A DNA stretch of 32,803 nucleotides from Alphaproteobacteria bacterium (GTDB taxonomy: Bacteria > Pseudomonadota > Alphaproteobacteria > Rickettsiales > Deianiraeaceae). Location of the stretch: positions 1 to 32,803 of the forward strand of contig JANYEN010000005.1 of assembly GCA_025363115.1 (NCBI GenBank), in the 5' to 3' direction. Positions 23,682 through 31,921 of the stretch are shown here, one piece after another. Under the pieces are notes generated by a model that did no database searches, was not told the origin of the DNA, and was given only the letters and a program-made list of their open reading frames with translations. The translations under genes were made by a program, and so were the position numbers. Each line of letters starts with the position of its first letter. Within the stretch, counting starts at the first letter, position 1.

Positions 23682-25031
23682 TTAACTCTGAAGCAAATTG
23701 CGACGATATTGAGAATATTTTTGAAGAATATTAGGTCCTGCAAATATTGCTTCGCTACCTAATTCTTCTTCAATTCTAATTAATTCATTATATTTGGCGA
23801 CTCTATCGGTACGAGACATCGAGCCAGCTTTTATTTGCCCTGCTTTAGCTCCCACGGCCAAATGAGCCAAACTAACATCTTCGGTTTCTCCTGAACGATG
23901 AGAAAGAATCGTGCTATATCCATTATTTTTAGCAATATCAATAGTCATTAATGCCTCGCTAATTGTGCCAATTTGGTTAGGTTTTATAAGTATTGCATTA
24001 GCCATTTTTTTATGCAATAAATCTTGGAACAGATATGGATTACTAACAAATAAATCATCTCCTACAATCTGAACATAATTACCTATCGACCTATTAAGTA
24101 ATTCAAAACCTTCATGATCATGTTCTGAAAACGGATCTTCAATTGAAAAGATTGGATATGTTTTAATCAAATCATAATACATATCAACCATTTCATCGCT
24201 AGATAAAGTCTTGCATTCTCCGCGCAAAATATATTTTCCAGCTTGTTTATCATAAAATTCACTGGCAGCTACATCAAGTGCTATCAAAACATCTTCGCCA
24301 GCTTTATAGCCAGCTTTATCAATCGCTACCATAATTAAGTCTAAAGCTTGATTCGTTGATTCTAAATTAGGAGCAAAACCCCCTTCATCGCCAACGTTAA
24401 TATTTAAATTCTTGCTTTGTAAAATTTCTTTTAAAGTATGAAAAATTTCTGCCGCTATTTGCAAGCATTGAGAAAAAGTCGTTGATTCGTTGTCATTATT
24501 AACGTTAATACTTTTACTGCTTTTTATAGGTATAATCATAAATTCTTGTATGTCCAAAGCATTATCTGCATGTTTTCCTCCATTTATTATGTTAATTAAG
24601 GGAACTGGCAAAAGATTGGCAGTCATGCCACCTAAATAACGATATAAACTTACATTATTACTTTGGCTAGCAGCTTTAGCCACAGCTAACGATACAGCCA
24701 AAATAGCATTTGCGCCTATAGCTTTTTTATTATGAGTACCATCTAAATCTACCATTAATTGGTCTATTTCGGATTGATTAGCTACGTTTTTTCCTATTAA
24801 ATGAGGTTTTAATTTAAATTCAATGTTGCTTATGGCTTTTAAAACCCCCTTGCCCATAAAAGCATTTTTATCCCCGTCTCGCAATTCAAATGCTTCTTTG
24901 CTACCAGTCGATGCTCCAGATGGTACCGAAGCATTAGATGTAATTCCATTTTCTAATAATATAGTTGCCTCAACAGTTGGGTTACCACGAGAATCAAAGA
25001 TTTGACGTGCTTTTATATTTTTTATAATCAT
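23682..25031 (-). CDS. eno: Enolase with a short insertion
   Basis: Enolase converts 2-phosphoglycerate to phosphoenolpyruvate in glycolysis; in proteobacteria it may also join the RNA degradosome. The catalytic and metal residues are visible: GGKHADNALDIQEFMI, GDEGGFAP (Glu), ALDVAASEF (Asp), SIEDPFSEHD (Glu), QIVGDDLFV (Asp), ILIKPNQIGT (Lys) and LSHRSGETED. At 449 aa it is about 17 longer than E. coli enolase, mostly from a polar insertion of about 12 residues at 170-185 (SINVNNDNESTT) on a surface loop. Its ATG overlaps the stop of the upstream DUF3833 lipoprotein gene (ATGA, 25028-25031), so it is translationally coupled. Rickettsia lacks enolase, so this organism retains glycolysis that Rickettsia lost. 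Confidence 0.96.
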   Translation of the reverse strand: MIIKNIKARQIFDSRGNPTVEATILLENGITSNASVPSGASTGSKEAFELRDGDKNAFMGKGVLKAISNIEFKLKPHLIGKNVANQSEIDQLMVDLDGTHNKKAIGANAILAVSLAVAKAASQSNNVSLYRYLGGMTANLLPVPLINIINGGKHADNALDIQEFMIIPIKSSKSINVNNDNESTTFSQCLQIAAEIFHTLKEILQSKNLNINVGDEGGFAPNLESTNQALDLIMVAIDKAGYKAGEDVLIALDVAASEFYDKQAGKYILRGECKTLSSDEMVDMYYDLIKTYPIFSIEDPFSEHDHEGFELLNRSIGNYVQIVGDDLFVSNPYLFQDLLHKKMANAILIKPNQIGTISEALMTIDIAKNNGYSTILSHRSGETEDVSLAHLAVGAKAGQIKAGSMSRTDRVAKYNELIRIEEELGSEAIFAGPNILQKYSQYRRNLLQS

Positions 25032-25558
25032 GCTTTACGCCAAATGATTGTTATTTCACCCGCATCAAACCAATAAAATTTTTTTAATTCCATCCGGTTA
25101 AACATTTGATTTTTATCAATCATATACATCCAGTCATTTACCTCAAATCCACTGGAACTAAGACCTTTTTTAATGACACGAGTATATTTAAAATTAGCAA
25201 CGTTTCCACTTTGCTCTCCTTTGCCTCCATGCTCTAAATCATTGCCTACAATTGTCATTTTATTGTTATATATTCTATATACTTCTATCATCCTATGTTC
25301 AGCTGCTCCATCTTCAAAAGCTATATCTTCTTGCAATTTCAATACTCCTGGGCTTTCACAATTACCTATGGCACTTACTTTAAATCTTACCGTAGCTTTA
25401 TCGCTAGCGTCAAAAAATATACCATAGCCTTCGGTTTTACCACAAAAATATTGCAATATATTAAAAGTGGGTTTATTTCTTTTATAAAAAGTTGGGCTTA
25501 CTGAACATCCAAAAACAGTAAAGCATCCTACCATCAAAATTATAATGCTTTTACACAT
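25028..25558 (-). CDS. DUF3833-like lipoprotein
   Basis: This 176-aa protein has a lipoprotein signal (lipobox VFGC, Cys18). The mature part follows the DUF3833 pattern: YFCGKTEGYGIFFDASDKA, then RFKVSAIGN, DIAFEDGAAEHRM, GEQSGNVANFKYT, a central FEVNDWMYMIDKNQMFNR, and near the end FYWFDAGEITIIWRK. DUF3833 proteins are small outer-membrane or periplasmic beta-rich lipoproteins of proteobacteria with no known function. It is the first gene of a two-gene message with eno; the coupling of an envelope lipoprotein to enolase is unusual. The pattern is recognised by eye, not by a search. Confidence 0.78.
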   Translation of the reverse strand: MCKSIIILMVGCFTVFGCSVSPTFYKRNKPTFNILQYFCGKTEGYGIFFDASDKATVRFKVSAIGNCESPGVLKLQEDIAFEDGAAEHRMIEVYRIYNNKMTIVGNDLEHGGKGEQSGNVANFKYTRVIKKGLSSSGFEVNDWMYMIDKNQMFNRMELKKFYWFDAGEITIIWRKA

Positions 25559-25631
25559 AAAAACAACAAATTACTACACTAAAAAAATTGTTTTATCTAA
25601 CAATTATACATAAACACATTTAATGTATATA

Positions 25632-25661
25632 ATTATACCATATAATAAACTTAATTTGCAA
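25632..25661 (-). promoter_or_regulatory. Promoter of the DUF3833-eno operon
   Basis: On the minus strand TTGCAA (25661-25656), an 18-bp spacer and TATAAT (25637-25632) are present, with TG one base before the -10 hexamer (TGGTATAAT, extended -10). It points at the lipoprotein gene start about 75 nt downstream. Confidence 0.5.
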
Positions 25662-25726
25662 CAAATTATTGACATTAATTGATTTAAAGAACTTTTGAGC
25701 AAATATAAACATTATTTTAAAATAAA

Positions 25727-26818
25727 ATGAGCTTTAAATGTGGCATAATAGGTATGCCTAACGTTGGTAAATCGACTATTTTTAATGCAATAACTAATAC
25801 TTCGCAAGCTCAAGCTGCAAATTACCCATTTTGTACAATCGAACCTAATACTGGCAGAGTTGCCGTAGCAGATGAAAGGCTTATAAAATTAAAAAATATA
25901 GCTTCTTCGCAAAGAATTATACCTTGCTTTATAGATATTGTAGACATTGCGGGTTTGGTGCGAGGAGCAAGCAAAGGAGAGGGATTAGGCAACCAGTTTT
26001 TAGCAAATATCCGAGAAGTGGATAGCATTTTACATGTTGTAAGAGCTTTTAATGACGAAGACGTTACTCATGTGGAAAACAGCGTTGACCCAATTAGAGA
26101 TATTGAAATTATAGAAACAGAATTATTGCTTGCCGATTTAGCAACCGTAGAAAAAAGACTTTTATCGGTAGCTAAAAAAACCAAAACTAACGATAAACAA
26201 GCTATTTTAGAAGAAGAAACATTGCAAAAAATTCTTGAAGCACTAAATATAGGTAAAATGGTAAAATTTATTGATTTTACGTCCGAGCAAAAAAATATAT
26301 TATCTTCGTTTCATTTATTAACAGTTAAGCCAGTTTTATATATTGCCAATGTAAATGAAAACAATAGCGATAAAGAATTATTTAACAAAATAAAAAATTA
26401 TGCCCAAAGTAAAGAATCTAAGGTAGTTCCTATATCGGCAAAATTAGAATCCGAAATGATGGAATTTGATGAAAATGAAAAAAATCAGTTTTTAGTTGAA
26501 TCGGGTTTTGGGGGAACGGGGTTAGGGCAAATAATTATAAATGGCTATGCTTTACTGGGATTAATAACTTTTTTTACCGTGGGAGAACAAGAGGCTCGTG
26601 CTTGGTCGGTAGCTAAAAACAGCGCCGCCCCCGTTGCTGCAGGTGTAATACATAGCGATTTTGAAAAACATTTTATTAAAGCTGAAGTGATAAGTTATGA
26701 AGATTTTATAGCTTGTAATGGACTAAGTGGAGCTCGTGAAGCTGGTAAATTACGTATTGAAGGCAAAGATTATATTGTAAAAGATGGCGATATAATTAAT
26801 TTTAAAACTGGCGCTTAA
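25727..26818 (+). CDS. ychF: Ribosome-binding ATPase/GTPase YchF (OLA1 family)
   Basis: This conserved 363-aa P-loop protein binds ribosomes and hydrolyses ATP more readily than GTP in characterised members. The P-loop is GMPNVGKSTIFNAIT (residues 6-20), the switch region ANYPFCTIEPN follows, and the G3 motif DIAGLVRGASKGEGLGNQFL is intact. The G4-equivalent is YIANVNE, as is usual for the family in place of NKxD. The C-terminal TGS domain includes GEQEARAWSVAKNSAAPVAAG and ends FKTGA. A TTGACA at 25669-25674 may belong to its promoter, without a clear -10 box. It is followed by a separate promoter and the 357-aa orphan gene. Confidence 0.96.
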   Translation: MSFKCGIIGMPNVGKSTIFNAITNTSQAQAANYPFCTIEPNTGRVAVADERLIKLKNIASSQRIIPCFIDIVDIAGLVRGASKGEGLGNQFLANIREVDSILHVVRAFNDEDVTHVENSVDPIRDIEIIETELLLADLATVEKRLLSVAKKTKTNDKQAILEEETLQKILEALNIGKMVKFIDFTSEQKNILSSFHLLTVKPVLYIANVNENNSDKELFNKIKNYAQSKESKVVPISAKLESEMMEFDENEKNQFLVESGFGGTGLGQIIINGYALLGLITFFTVGEQEARAWSVAKNSAAPVAAGVIHSDFEKHFIKAEVISYEDFIACNGLSGAREAGKLRIEGKDYIVKDGDIINFKTGA

Positions 26819-26824
26819 AATACT

Positions 26825-26852
26825 TTGACATTTAGTTGAAAATTTTCATAAT
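26825..26852 (+). promoter_or_regulatory. Promoter of the orphan-folC operon
   Basis: TTGACA (26825-26830), a 16-bp spacer and CATAAT (26847-26852). Predicted transcription would begin around 26859, about 22 nt before the ATG at 26881. A possible TTG start at 26836 falls between the two boxes and would not be on this transcript, which supports the ATG. Confidence 0.5.
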
Positions 26853-26880
26853 TATTATTATTAATTTTAATACATATTTT

Positions 26881-27954
26881 ATGAATAACAATGATATTGA
26901 AGTTGCCAATATTATTACTGACTGGGATGCTTTTTTAAAAGAAGAAACCGATAAAATTATCCTAGAAACTTTGCCAACGTTGGATAGTGCCCAAAAAAGA
27001 GGAGAATTTCTAGATATTATGGGTCAATATAAAAAAGAATTGAGCTGGAAGAATATACAAAAAAAAGTTAATGTGCAATCCGATGATTTAAAAGAAGGTA
27101 CTTTCGGACAAAATAGACTAGAGGTTTTTATAAGGCAAAAAAAAGAGTTTGAAAGAAAAGCATTACAAAAAAAATTACCAACTGCTGATAATTGGACGGA
27201 TGTTGAGCGCTGGCTACAAGAGATTGATGATCAAGGCGCTGATGTAAATCGTAGAACTCTGATTTATTTAAAATTGCTACAACAAGCAGTAGATGCAGGT
27301 ACACCCCTAGAATTTGCTTTAAATGATGAAACATTAAAAAAAGAGTTTTGGCGAATGAACAGAGGTATTGATGAAAATATAAAAATAACTATTCAGGAGG
27401 AAATAAAAGATATTACCCAAGATATACAAAAAAATATTCAATTAAGTCGCGAAATATTTAATTGTTATTTACCTAGCAAAGAAGAACGTAATGAGGTCTA
27501 TATAAAATATGTACGTTCCGTCCAAGAAACATTTTTGGATAATTATGCACAAGATTTAACACGTATTTTTGGTTTTAATAAAACTCAGAAGCTTAGAACC
27601 TCATTAGCTACTTTTAATCCCAAGATAATTAAATATTTAAGTAACTCAATAACCTCTGTATTGCCATCTATTACAGTCGGCATTGCAACCGCAATAACCC
27701 ATCCAGGTACTCAAAACACTTTGCCGCCACGAGTAAAACGAATTATTGATATTCTGCCAAATAATTATCAAAAAGCACGCGAGACAGTGCATGATATGAA
27801 AACAGAACGTGATAAAATCGCAGATGATTATACAGAATCTCGTTACAAAAAATTGACGCAAAAATTTGATGAAATGCCAAATAATATGAATCTTTTTTTA
27901 TCGCAAGGCAACTCCACATCTGCAAAAAGAAATAATTATAGTCGACCTTTATGA
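26881..27954 (+). CDS. Helical orphan protein coupled to folC
   Basis: I do not recognise this 357-aa protein. I chose the ATG at 26881 because the TTG at 26836 lies inside a promoter-like pair. It is acidic and helical (MNNNDIEVANIITDWDAFLK; RKEFERKALQKKL-type charged helices), with one moderately hydrophobic segment (about residues 255-275, NSITSVLPSITVGIATAI) and a polar tail that ends KRNNYSRPL. There is no Sec signal. Its stop overlaps the folC start (ATGA, 27951-27954), so the two are translationally coupled. A candidate effector is possible, but coupling with a core folate gene argues for steady expression with housekeeping functions. Confidence 0.62.
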   Translation: MNNNDIEVANIITDWDAFLKEETDKIILETLPTLDSAQKRGEFLDIMGQYKKELSWKNIQKKVNVQSDDLKEGTFGQNRLEVFIRQKKEFERKALQKKLPTADNWTDVERWLQEIDDQGADVNRRTLIYLKLLQQAVDAGTPLEFALNDETLKKEFWRMNRGIDENIKITIQEEIKDITQDIQKNIQLSREIFNCYLPSKEERNEVYIKYVRSVQETFLDNYAQDLTRIFGFNKTQKLRTSLATFNPKIIKYLSNSITSVLPSITVGIATAITHPGTQNTLPPRVKRIIDILPNNYQKARETVHDMKTERDKIADDYTESRYKKLTQKFDEMPNNMNLFLSQGNSTSAKRNNYSRPL

Positions 27955-29138
27955 ATTGGTTTGATAGCAATTCGGACTTGCAAATATCAATGAAAATTGA
28001 TAACAATTTGGATCGTTTTAAAAATGCCTGCATAGAAGCTGGTAGCCCTCATTTAAAAATGAAAAACATTATACATGTGGCGGGCACTAACGGAAAAGGT
28101 TCAACAATAGCTTTTTTGCAAGCTATTTTAAAAGAAGCAGGTTTTAAAGTAAATGCAACAACTTCTCCTCATTTAATAAAGTTTAACGAAAGAATAAACC
28201 TTAATGGAAGCGATATTTCGGATGAACAAATTAACGAAGTTTATCAAAAATATGAATATATTTTTAACAAATACGATTTAAGTTTTTTTGAAAAATCAAT
28301 TTTGATAGCATTTTTAGCTTTTAGCGCAAGCGATGCTGATTTTAATATTATAGAAGTTGGCTTGGGTGGAACTTTAGATGCAACCAACATTATTGAAAAT
28401 CCTAAAATTTGTGTTATTACAGCAATGGGTCTTGATCACTGTGCAATACTAGGAGATACAATCGAAAAAATTGCTGTTAGCAAAGGAGATATTATTAAAC
28501 CAAATGCTAAAGTTGTTATAGGATATAATCAAGAAAGCGTGATTGAAGTTATAACAAAAAACCGAAATAATACTTTTTATATTGGCAACAAAGATTGGTT
28601 TGTGGATAAAACATTAAAAATTTCATTGCAAGGAGAACATCAATATTATAATGCTAGCAATGCAATTGCAGTATGTGATTTGTTAAAAACAGAATTTGAT
28701 ATACCAAAACAAGCTATTGTTAATGGTTTGGCTAAAACAATATGGCCAGCTAGAATGCAAAAAATTAATAATATAATAATTGATGGTGCTCACAATATAG
28801 AAGGTATTAAGGAATTAGTAGGTTATTTAAAAAATATACAAGATAAAAAAATAGCAATTATGGCTATTATGAAAGATAAAAATATTGATGAAGTATGTAA
28901 CGTTATAAAGGGAGTTTTTGAAACTATTTATTGCGTTCCTTTGTTAGGTTGTATGCGTCAAAGAGCATTGCCACCCGAACAGTTAGCAAATAAACTTAAT
29001 CAAAACAAAATTAATGCTAAAGAAGTAAAAAATTTAAACGATCTTTTAGCTAATTTAGATAATAAGCAAACTACAATAATATTTGGATCATTGTTTTTGG
29101 CAGGAGAAACTTTGGCATTTTATTCCAAAAAAATATAA
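27951..29138 (+). CDS. folC: Folylpolyglutamate synthase / dihydrofolate synthase
   Basis: FolC adds glutamate to dihydropteroate and to folates using ATP. The P-loop is HVAGTNGKGSTIAFLQ (about residues 43-58), the omega-loop is TTSPHLIKFNERI, and the ATPase motif is EVGLGGTLDATN (usual GGRLDATN; the Arg is Thr here). The domain II motif IIDGAHN is present. At 395 aa it is somewhat short, with a compact C-terminal domain. It is translationally coupled to the upstream 357-aa orphan gene. A hairpin follows 15 nt after its stop. Confidence 0.93.
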   Translation: MNWFDSNSDLQISMKIDNNLDRFKNACIEAGSPHLKMKNIIHVAGTNGKGSTIAFLQAILKEAGFKVNATTSPHLIKFNERINLNGSDISDEQINEVYQKYEYIFNKYDLSFFEKSILIAFLAFSASDADFNIIEVGLGGTLDATNIIENPKICVITAMGLDHCAILGDTIEKIAVSKGDIIKPNAKVVIGYNQESVIEVITKNRNNTFYIGNKDWFVDKTLKISLQGEHQYYNASNAIAVCDLLKTEFDIPKQAIVNGLAKTIWPARMQKINNIIIDGAHNIEGIKELVGYLKNIQDKKIAIMAIMKDKNIDEVCNVIKGVFETIYCVPLLGCMRQRALPPEQLANKLNQNKINAKEVKNLNDLLANLDNKQTTIIFGSLFLAGETLAFYSKKI

Positions 29139-29152
29139 AAATTGTATTATTT

Positions 29153-29174
29153 TAAGTTAAGATTAGTTAACTTA
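29153..29174 (+). terminator. Hairpin after folC
   Basis: TAAGTTAA (29153-29160), loop GATTAG, TTAACTTA (29167-29174): a perfect 8-bp stem 15 nt after the folC stop. It is AT-rich with no strong T-tract, so it may be a weak terminator or an operator of the prepilin gene downstream. Confidence 0.4.
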
Positions 29175-29259
29175 TTATCTTTTGCAAATACAATCATATA
29201 TTTATTATTGACTATAATAAACTATTTATAGTAATCACTTTTGAATAAATATTTTTCTG

Positions 29260-30269
29260 ATGCAAAGCAAACATAACAACATGTCTTTTACTTTAATGGA
29301 GTTATCAATAGTAATAGTTATTATGTCGATAATTTTTTCACTAATACTTCTTTCAAAAAAATTAATAGAATTAGCAAAAGTTAACAAAATATACGAAGAA
29401 TATAGAAATTTTACTTATAGTATAAGCATTTTTAAAGATAGTTATGGTTGTTTACCTGGGGACTGTCCACCTATTCAAATTCCTGATTTAACAGGAAAAA
29501 TATCTTCGGTTTGTACAACATTAAATACCACCATGGATAATTCTCACGTTTATAATGAATTTAGTACACGAGGGATAGAAAGTGCCACTAAAAGAACATG
29601 TATGTTTCAAGAATTGCAAGCTGCGGGATATTTACCTAGCTCACCTATTAATATCCAGTATAATTCAAGTAATACATCTAGCACCAATCCTCTCACTGAT
29701 TCTATAGCTGGGTCAACTATTCCCTTGCAAGAATTAATAAAAAAATAGCTTGGGACTATGTTAACACCGTTACAACTTCATTATCTTCTGGATGTTATTT
29801 TCAACCAGCTACATCTTCTTTTCAAGTTCCTGCAGAAATAGGATGCTTTAGGCAACAATTAGATTATTTTCAGTCCTGGATTGGAAATTCATATTTTATG
29901 TTACGAGATGCAAACGTAACACCAGGCATCTGTTCTTATCTTACTTATAATATTTCTGGTAGTGGAGTTGATTCTTGTGTAAAATGTGCTGTTTCTGCCT
30001 CATTTACTCAAAAACTAGATACTAAATTTGATGATGGCATGCCTTATAGTGGTGCAATTTTAGGGACATTAACAAAGCAGGACTGGAATTTTGGGAATAA
30101 TATTAATATTTCTGGAAACTGCAACACTCTTAAGGAAGGTACATTTGCTATGGTTGGCGCAACTGCGCAGTGGCAAGGAGCTTTTGATCCCTCTGTAATA
30201 TCTTATTTACCTTCAAATGATATCAGCAAAGGTTGTTTACCCGTTTTTTTAGTTCAAAGCTTTGATTGA
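29260..30269 (+). CDS. Type IV prepilin-like protein, reading frame interrupted at an A7 slippery site
   Basis: The N-terminus MSFTLMELSIVIVIMSII is a prepilin signature: cleavage would fall before Phe (Ser in place of the usual Gly), with Glu5 of the mature protein conserved and a hydrophobic assembly helix after it. Translation may start at 29260 or at 29281 (Met8). The first frame ends at TAG 29746-29748 after 162 aa. A -1 shift at A_AAA_AAA (29739-29745, in the zero frame ATA AAA AAA TAG) continues with IAWDYVNTVTTSLSSGCYF and stays open to 30269, giving about 336 aa. The downstream part has matched cysteines and small-residue-rich strands typical of pilin head domains. It may be a recent frameshift, a sequencing error at the homopolymer, or recoding or transcript slippage. 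Whether it is functional is therefore open. Confidence 0.78.
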
Positions 30270-30283
30270 TATTATCAAACTTA

Positions 30284-30311
30284 TTGATCACAATTTTTTA
30301 TTGCATATAAA
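30284..30311 (+). promoter_or_regulatory. Candidate promoter of yajC-mltG
   Basis: TTGATC (30284-30289), a 16-bp spacer and TATAAA (30306-30311). It lies 49 nt before the yajC ATG, just after the prepilin gene ends. Confidence 0.4.
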
Positions 30312-30359
30312 GATTATGTAATTGTACAAATACATTAATATTTATTAGTTTTTTTACAT

Positions 30360-30719
30360 ATGATGTTAAGATTATTATCTTTAAGTTTATTTTTAATACC
30401 ACAAATAGCATTTGCTGCAGATGAAGCACCTAATGCCAAAAGTGCCTTTATGTCTTTTGTACCATTACTTGTTATATTTGCAGTTTTTTATCTTTTAATA
30501 ATGCGTCCTCAGCAAAAAAAAGCCAAAGAATTTACTGTAATGTTAGATAATTTAAAAATTGGAACCAAAGTAGTAACTGCAGGAGGAATTATTGGTGTAA
30601 TAAAAGATATTGATAAAGAAAAAGATTTGTTTACAGTTGTTATTAGCGACAATGTAGAAGTTTTAATTTATAAAAAATCAATTACCAACGTTTTTGATTT
30701 AGAAGAAAAAAAGGCGTGA
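30360..30719 (+). CDS. yajC: Preprotein translocase subunit YajC
   Basis: YajC is a small single-span subunit of the SecDF-YajC complex that assists the SecYEG translocon. The 119-aa protein starts with a hydrophobic signal-like segment (MMLRLLSLSLFLIPQIAFAADE), unlike E. coli YajC but common in alphaproteobacteria. It then has the membrane segment FVPLLVIFAVFYLLI, the diagnostic MRPQQKKAKEF, and the cytoplasmic IGTKVVTAGGIIGVI. ATG codons at 30360 and 30363 are both possible. Its stop overlaps the GTG of mltG (GTGA, 30716-30719), so the two are coupled. In many bacteria yajC lies next to secD; secD is not here. Confidence 0.93.
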   Translation: MMLRLLSLSLFLIPQIAFAADEAPNAKSAFMSFVPLLVIFAVFYLLIMRPQQKKAKEFTVMLDNLKIGTKVVTAGGIIGVIKDIDKEKDLFTVVISDNVEVLIYKKSITNVFDLEEKKA

Positions 30720-31687
30720 AAAAACTTTTTATATTAATTGTATTCATAGGATGTCTAGCCTTGATAACTATTTATAAAATTCCAGTTGGTAATAATATTG
30801 TTTTAACAATTAAAAAAACCCAAGGTCTTTCTTTTGTTGCCGATAAAATATATTCTCAAAAATCTATAAAAGATAATATCTTAAAAGCCAGTATGTTGGC
30901 ATTTGGTAAAATATGGATACACTATAATAAAAAAATGGTAAAAATAGGAGAATATGAAATAAAAAAAACTGATACCATATATTCTGTTATTAACAAAATT
31001 GTTTCAGGAGAAATAAAGTATTATAATGCAGTATTTCCTGAAGGTTTAACAACCGAACACATTTTGCATGAGATAAAAAATAATAATATTTTAATGGGAG
31101 AAATTTCTGTTATTGCAAGTGAAGGGGAATTATTCCCCGATACTTATCGAATAAATAAACTGGAGAAAAAGAATCTTTTGATAAGAAGAATGAAGAAAAA
31201 AATGAGTAATTTTTTAGAAAAAGAATGGAAAAATCGAGACCCTGATTTACCTTTTAATAACCCCTATGAGGCTTTAATTTTAGCTTCTATTATAGAAAAA
31301 GAAGTGGGGGCTTCTTATTGCATTACAGATGAATATAAAAATGTAGCTAGTATATTTATCAATAGATTAAAAAAAGGAATGCGCTTACAATCTTGTCCAA
31401 CTGTATTTTATGGATTGCCCATGTCAAATATTATAAATGGAGACGTAAATACACTTCGAAGAAATCCAACTTTTGCCGAATTAAAAAATTGTCATCCTTA
31501 TAATACTTATTGTATAAAAAAATTGCCACCTACACCAATTTGTAATCCTGGAGCTAAAGCAATTAATGCCGTGCTGCATCCTGCTAAAACTGACTATTTA
31601 TTTTTTATTAGTGATGGAAATAATTGCCATAAATTTAGCAAAAATTTTGAAGATCATAGAAATAATCGTTCAAAAAATAAAAAATAA
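30716..31687 (+). CDS. mltG: Endolytic murein transglycosylase MltG (YceG family)
   Basis: MltG cleaves nascent glycan strands and so sets chain length in peptidoglycan. The 323-aa protein has an N-terminal membrane anchor (about 3-20), a LysM-like part (VKIGEYEIKKTDTIYSVINKI), then the YceG domain: FPEGLTTEHI, ELFPDTYRI, the catalytic Glu in LASIIEKEVG, and RLKKGMRLQSCPTVFYGL (family usually LQSDPTV or LQTDPTV). The C-terminus has NPGAKAINAVLHPA and the HKFSKNFEDH ending. It starts with GTG overlapping the yajC stop. Its presence implies that the organism makes at least some peptidoglycan; many Anaplasmataceae do not. Confidence 0.93.
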   Translation: MKKLFILIVFIGCLALITIYKIPVGNNIVLTIKKTQGLSFVADKIYSQKSIKDNILKASMLAFGKIWIHYNKKMVKIGEYEIKKTDTIYSVINKIVSGEIKYYNAVFPEGLTTEHILHEIKNNNILMGEISVIASEGELFPDTYRINKLEKKNLLIRRMKKKMSNFLEKEWKNRDPDLPFNNPYEALILASIIEKEVGASYCITDEYKNVASIFINRLKKGMRLQSCPTVFYGLPMSNIINGDVNTLRRNPTFAELKNCHPYNTYCIKKLPPTPICNPGAKAINAVLHPAKTDYLFFISDGNNCHKFSKNFEDHRNNRSKNKK

Positions 31688-31704
31688 AAATCATATTTAC
31701 ATAA

Positions 31705-31800
31705 TTATCTGCCAAGTCAAATATATCATTTATTATCCAATATTTGCAATTTTTGTAAAAATCATAAGAATGAAATATATTTATTTTATTAGGCAGATAA
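31705..31800. repeat. Widely spaced 9-bp inverted repeat
   Basis: TTATCTGCC (31705-31713) and GGCAGATAA (31792-31800) are perfect inverted copies about 80 bp apart in the gap after mltG. They could be the ends of a 96-bp miniature element, or pair to close a large loop in the mltG transcript. No target duplication flanks them. The region holds no gene. Confidence 0.4.
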
Positions 31801-31841
31801 GAAGCATAAGTAATAGCTATTTTTATTTCAATTAAATCAGG

Positions 31842-31887
31842 GTGATATTAAAAATTTATACAATTCTTTTAGATTTTTTTATATCAC
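31842..31887. terminator. Bidirectional terminator between mltG and nuoD
   Basis: GTGATAT (31842-31848) pairs with ATATCAC (31881-31887). After one T:T mismatch, AAAAA and TTTTT extend the stem inward, leaving an AT-rich loop of about 20 nt. It lies between convergent mltG (+) and nuoD (-) and could serve both. Confidence 0.45.
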
Positions 31888-31921
31888 AATTTGTAATAAA
31901 CTTTATAGTTACTTTCATTAA

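Noticed and set aside
25822-26028. 68-codon minus-strand ORF inside ychF
   Set aside because: It is the shadow of the conserved G domain of ychF.
26836-26880. TTG start extending the 357-aa orphan by 15 residues
   Set aside because: It falls between the -35 and -10 boxes of a good promoter, and the added residues are an AT-driven Ile run.
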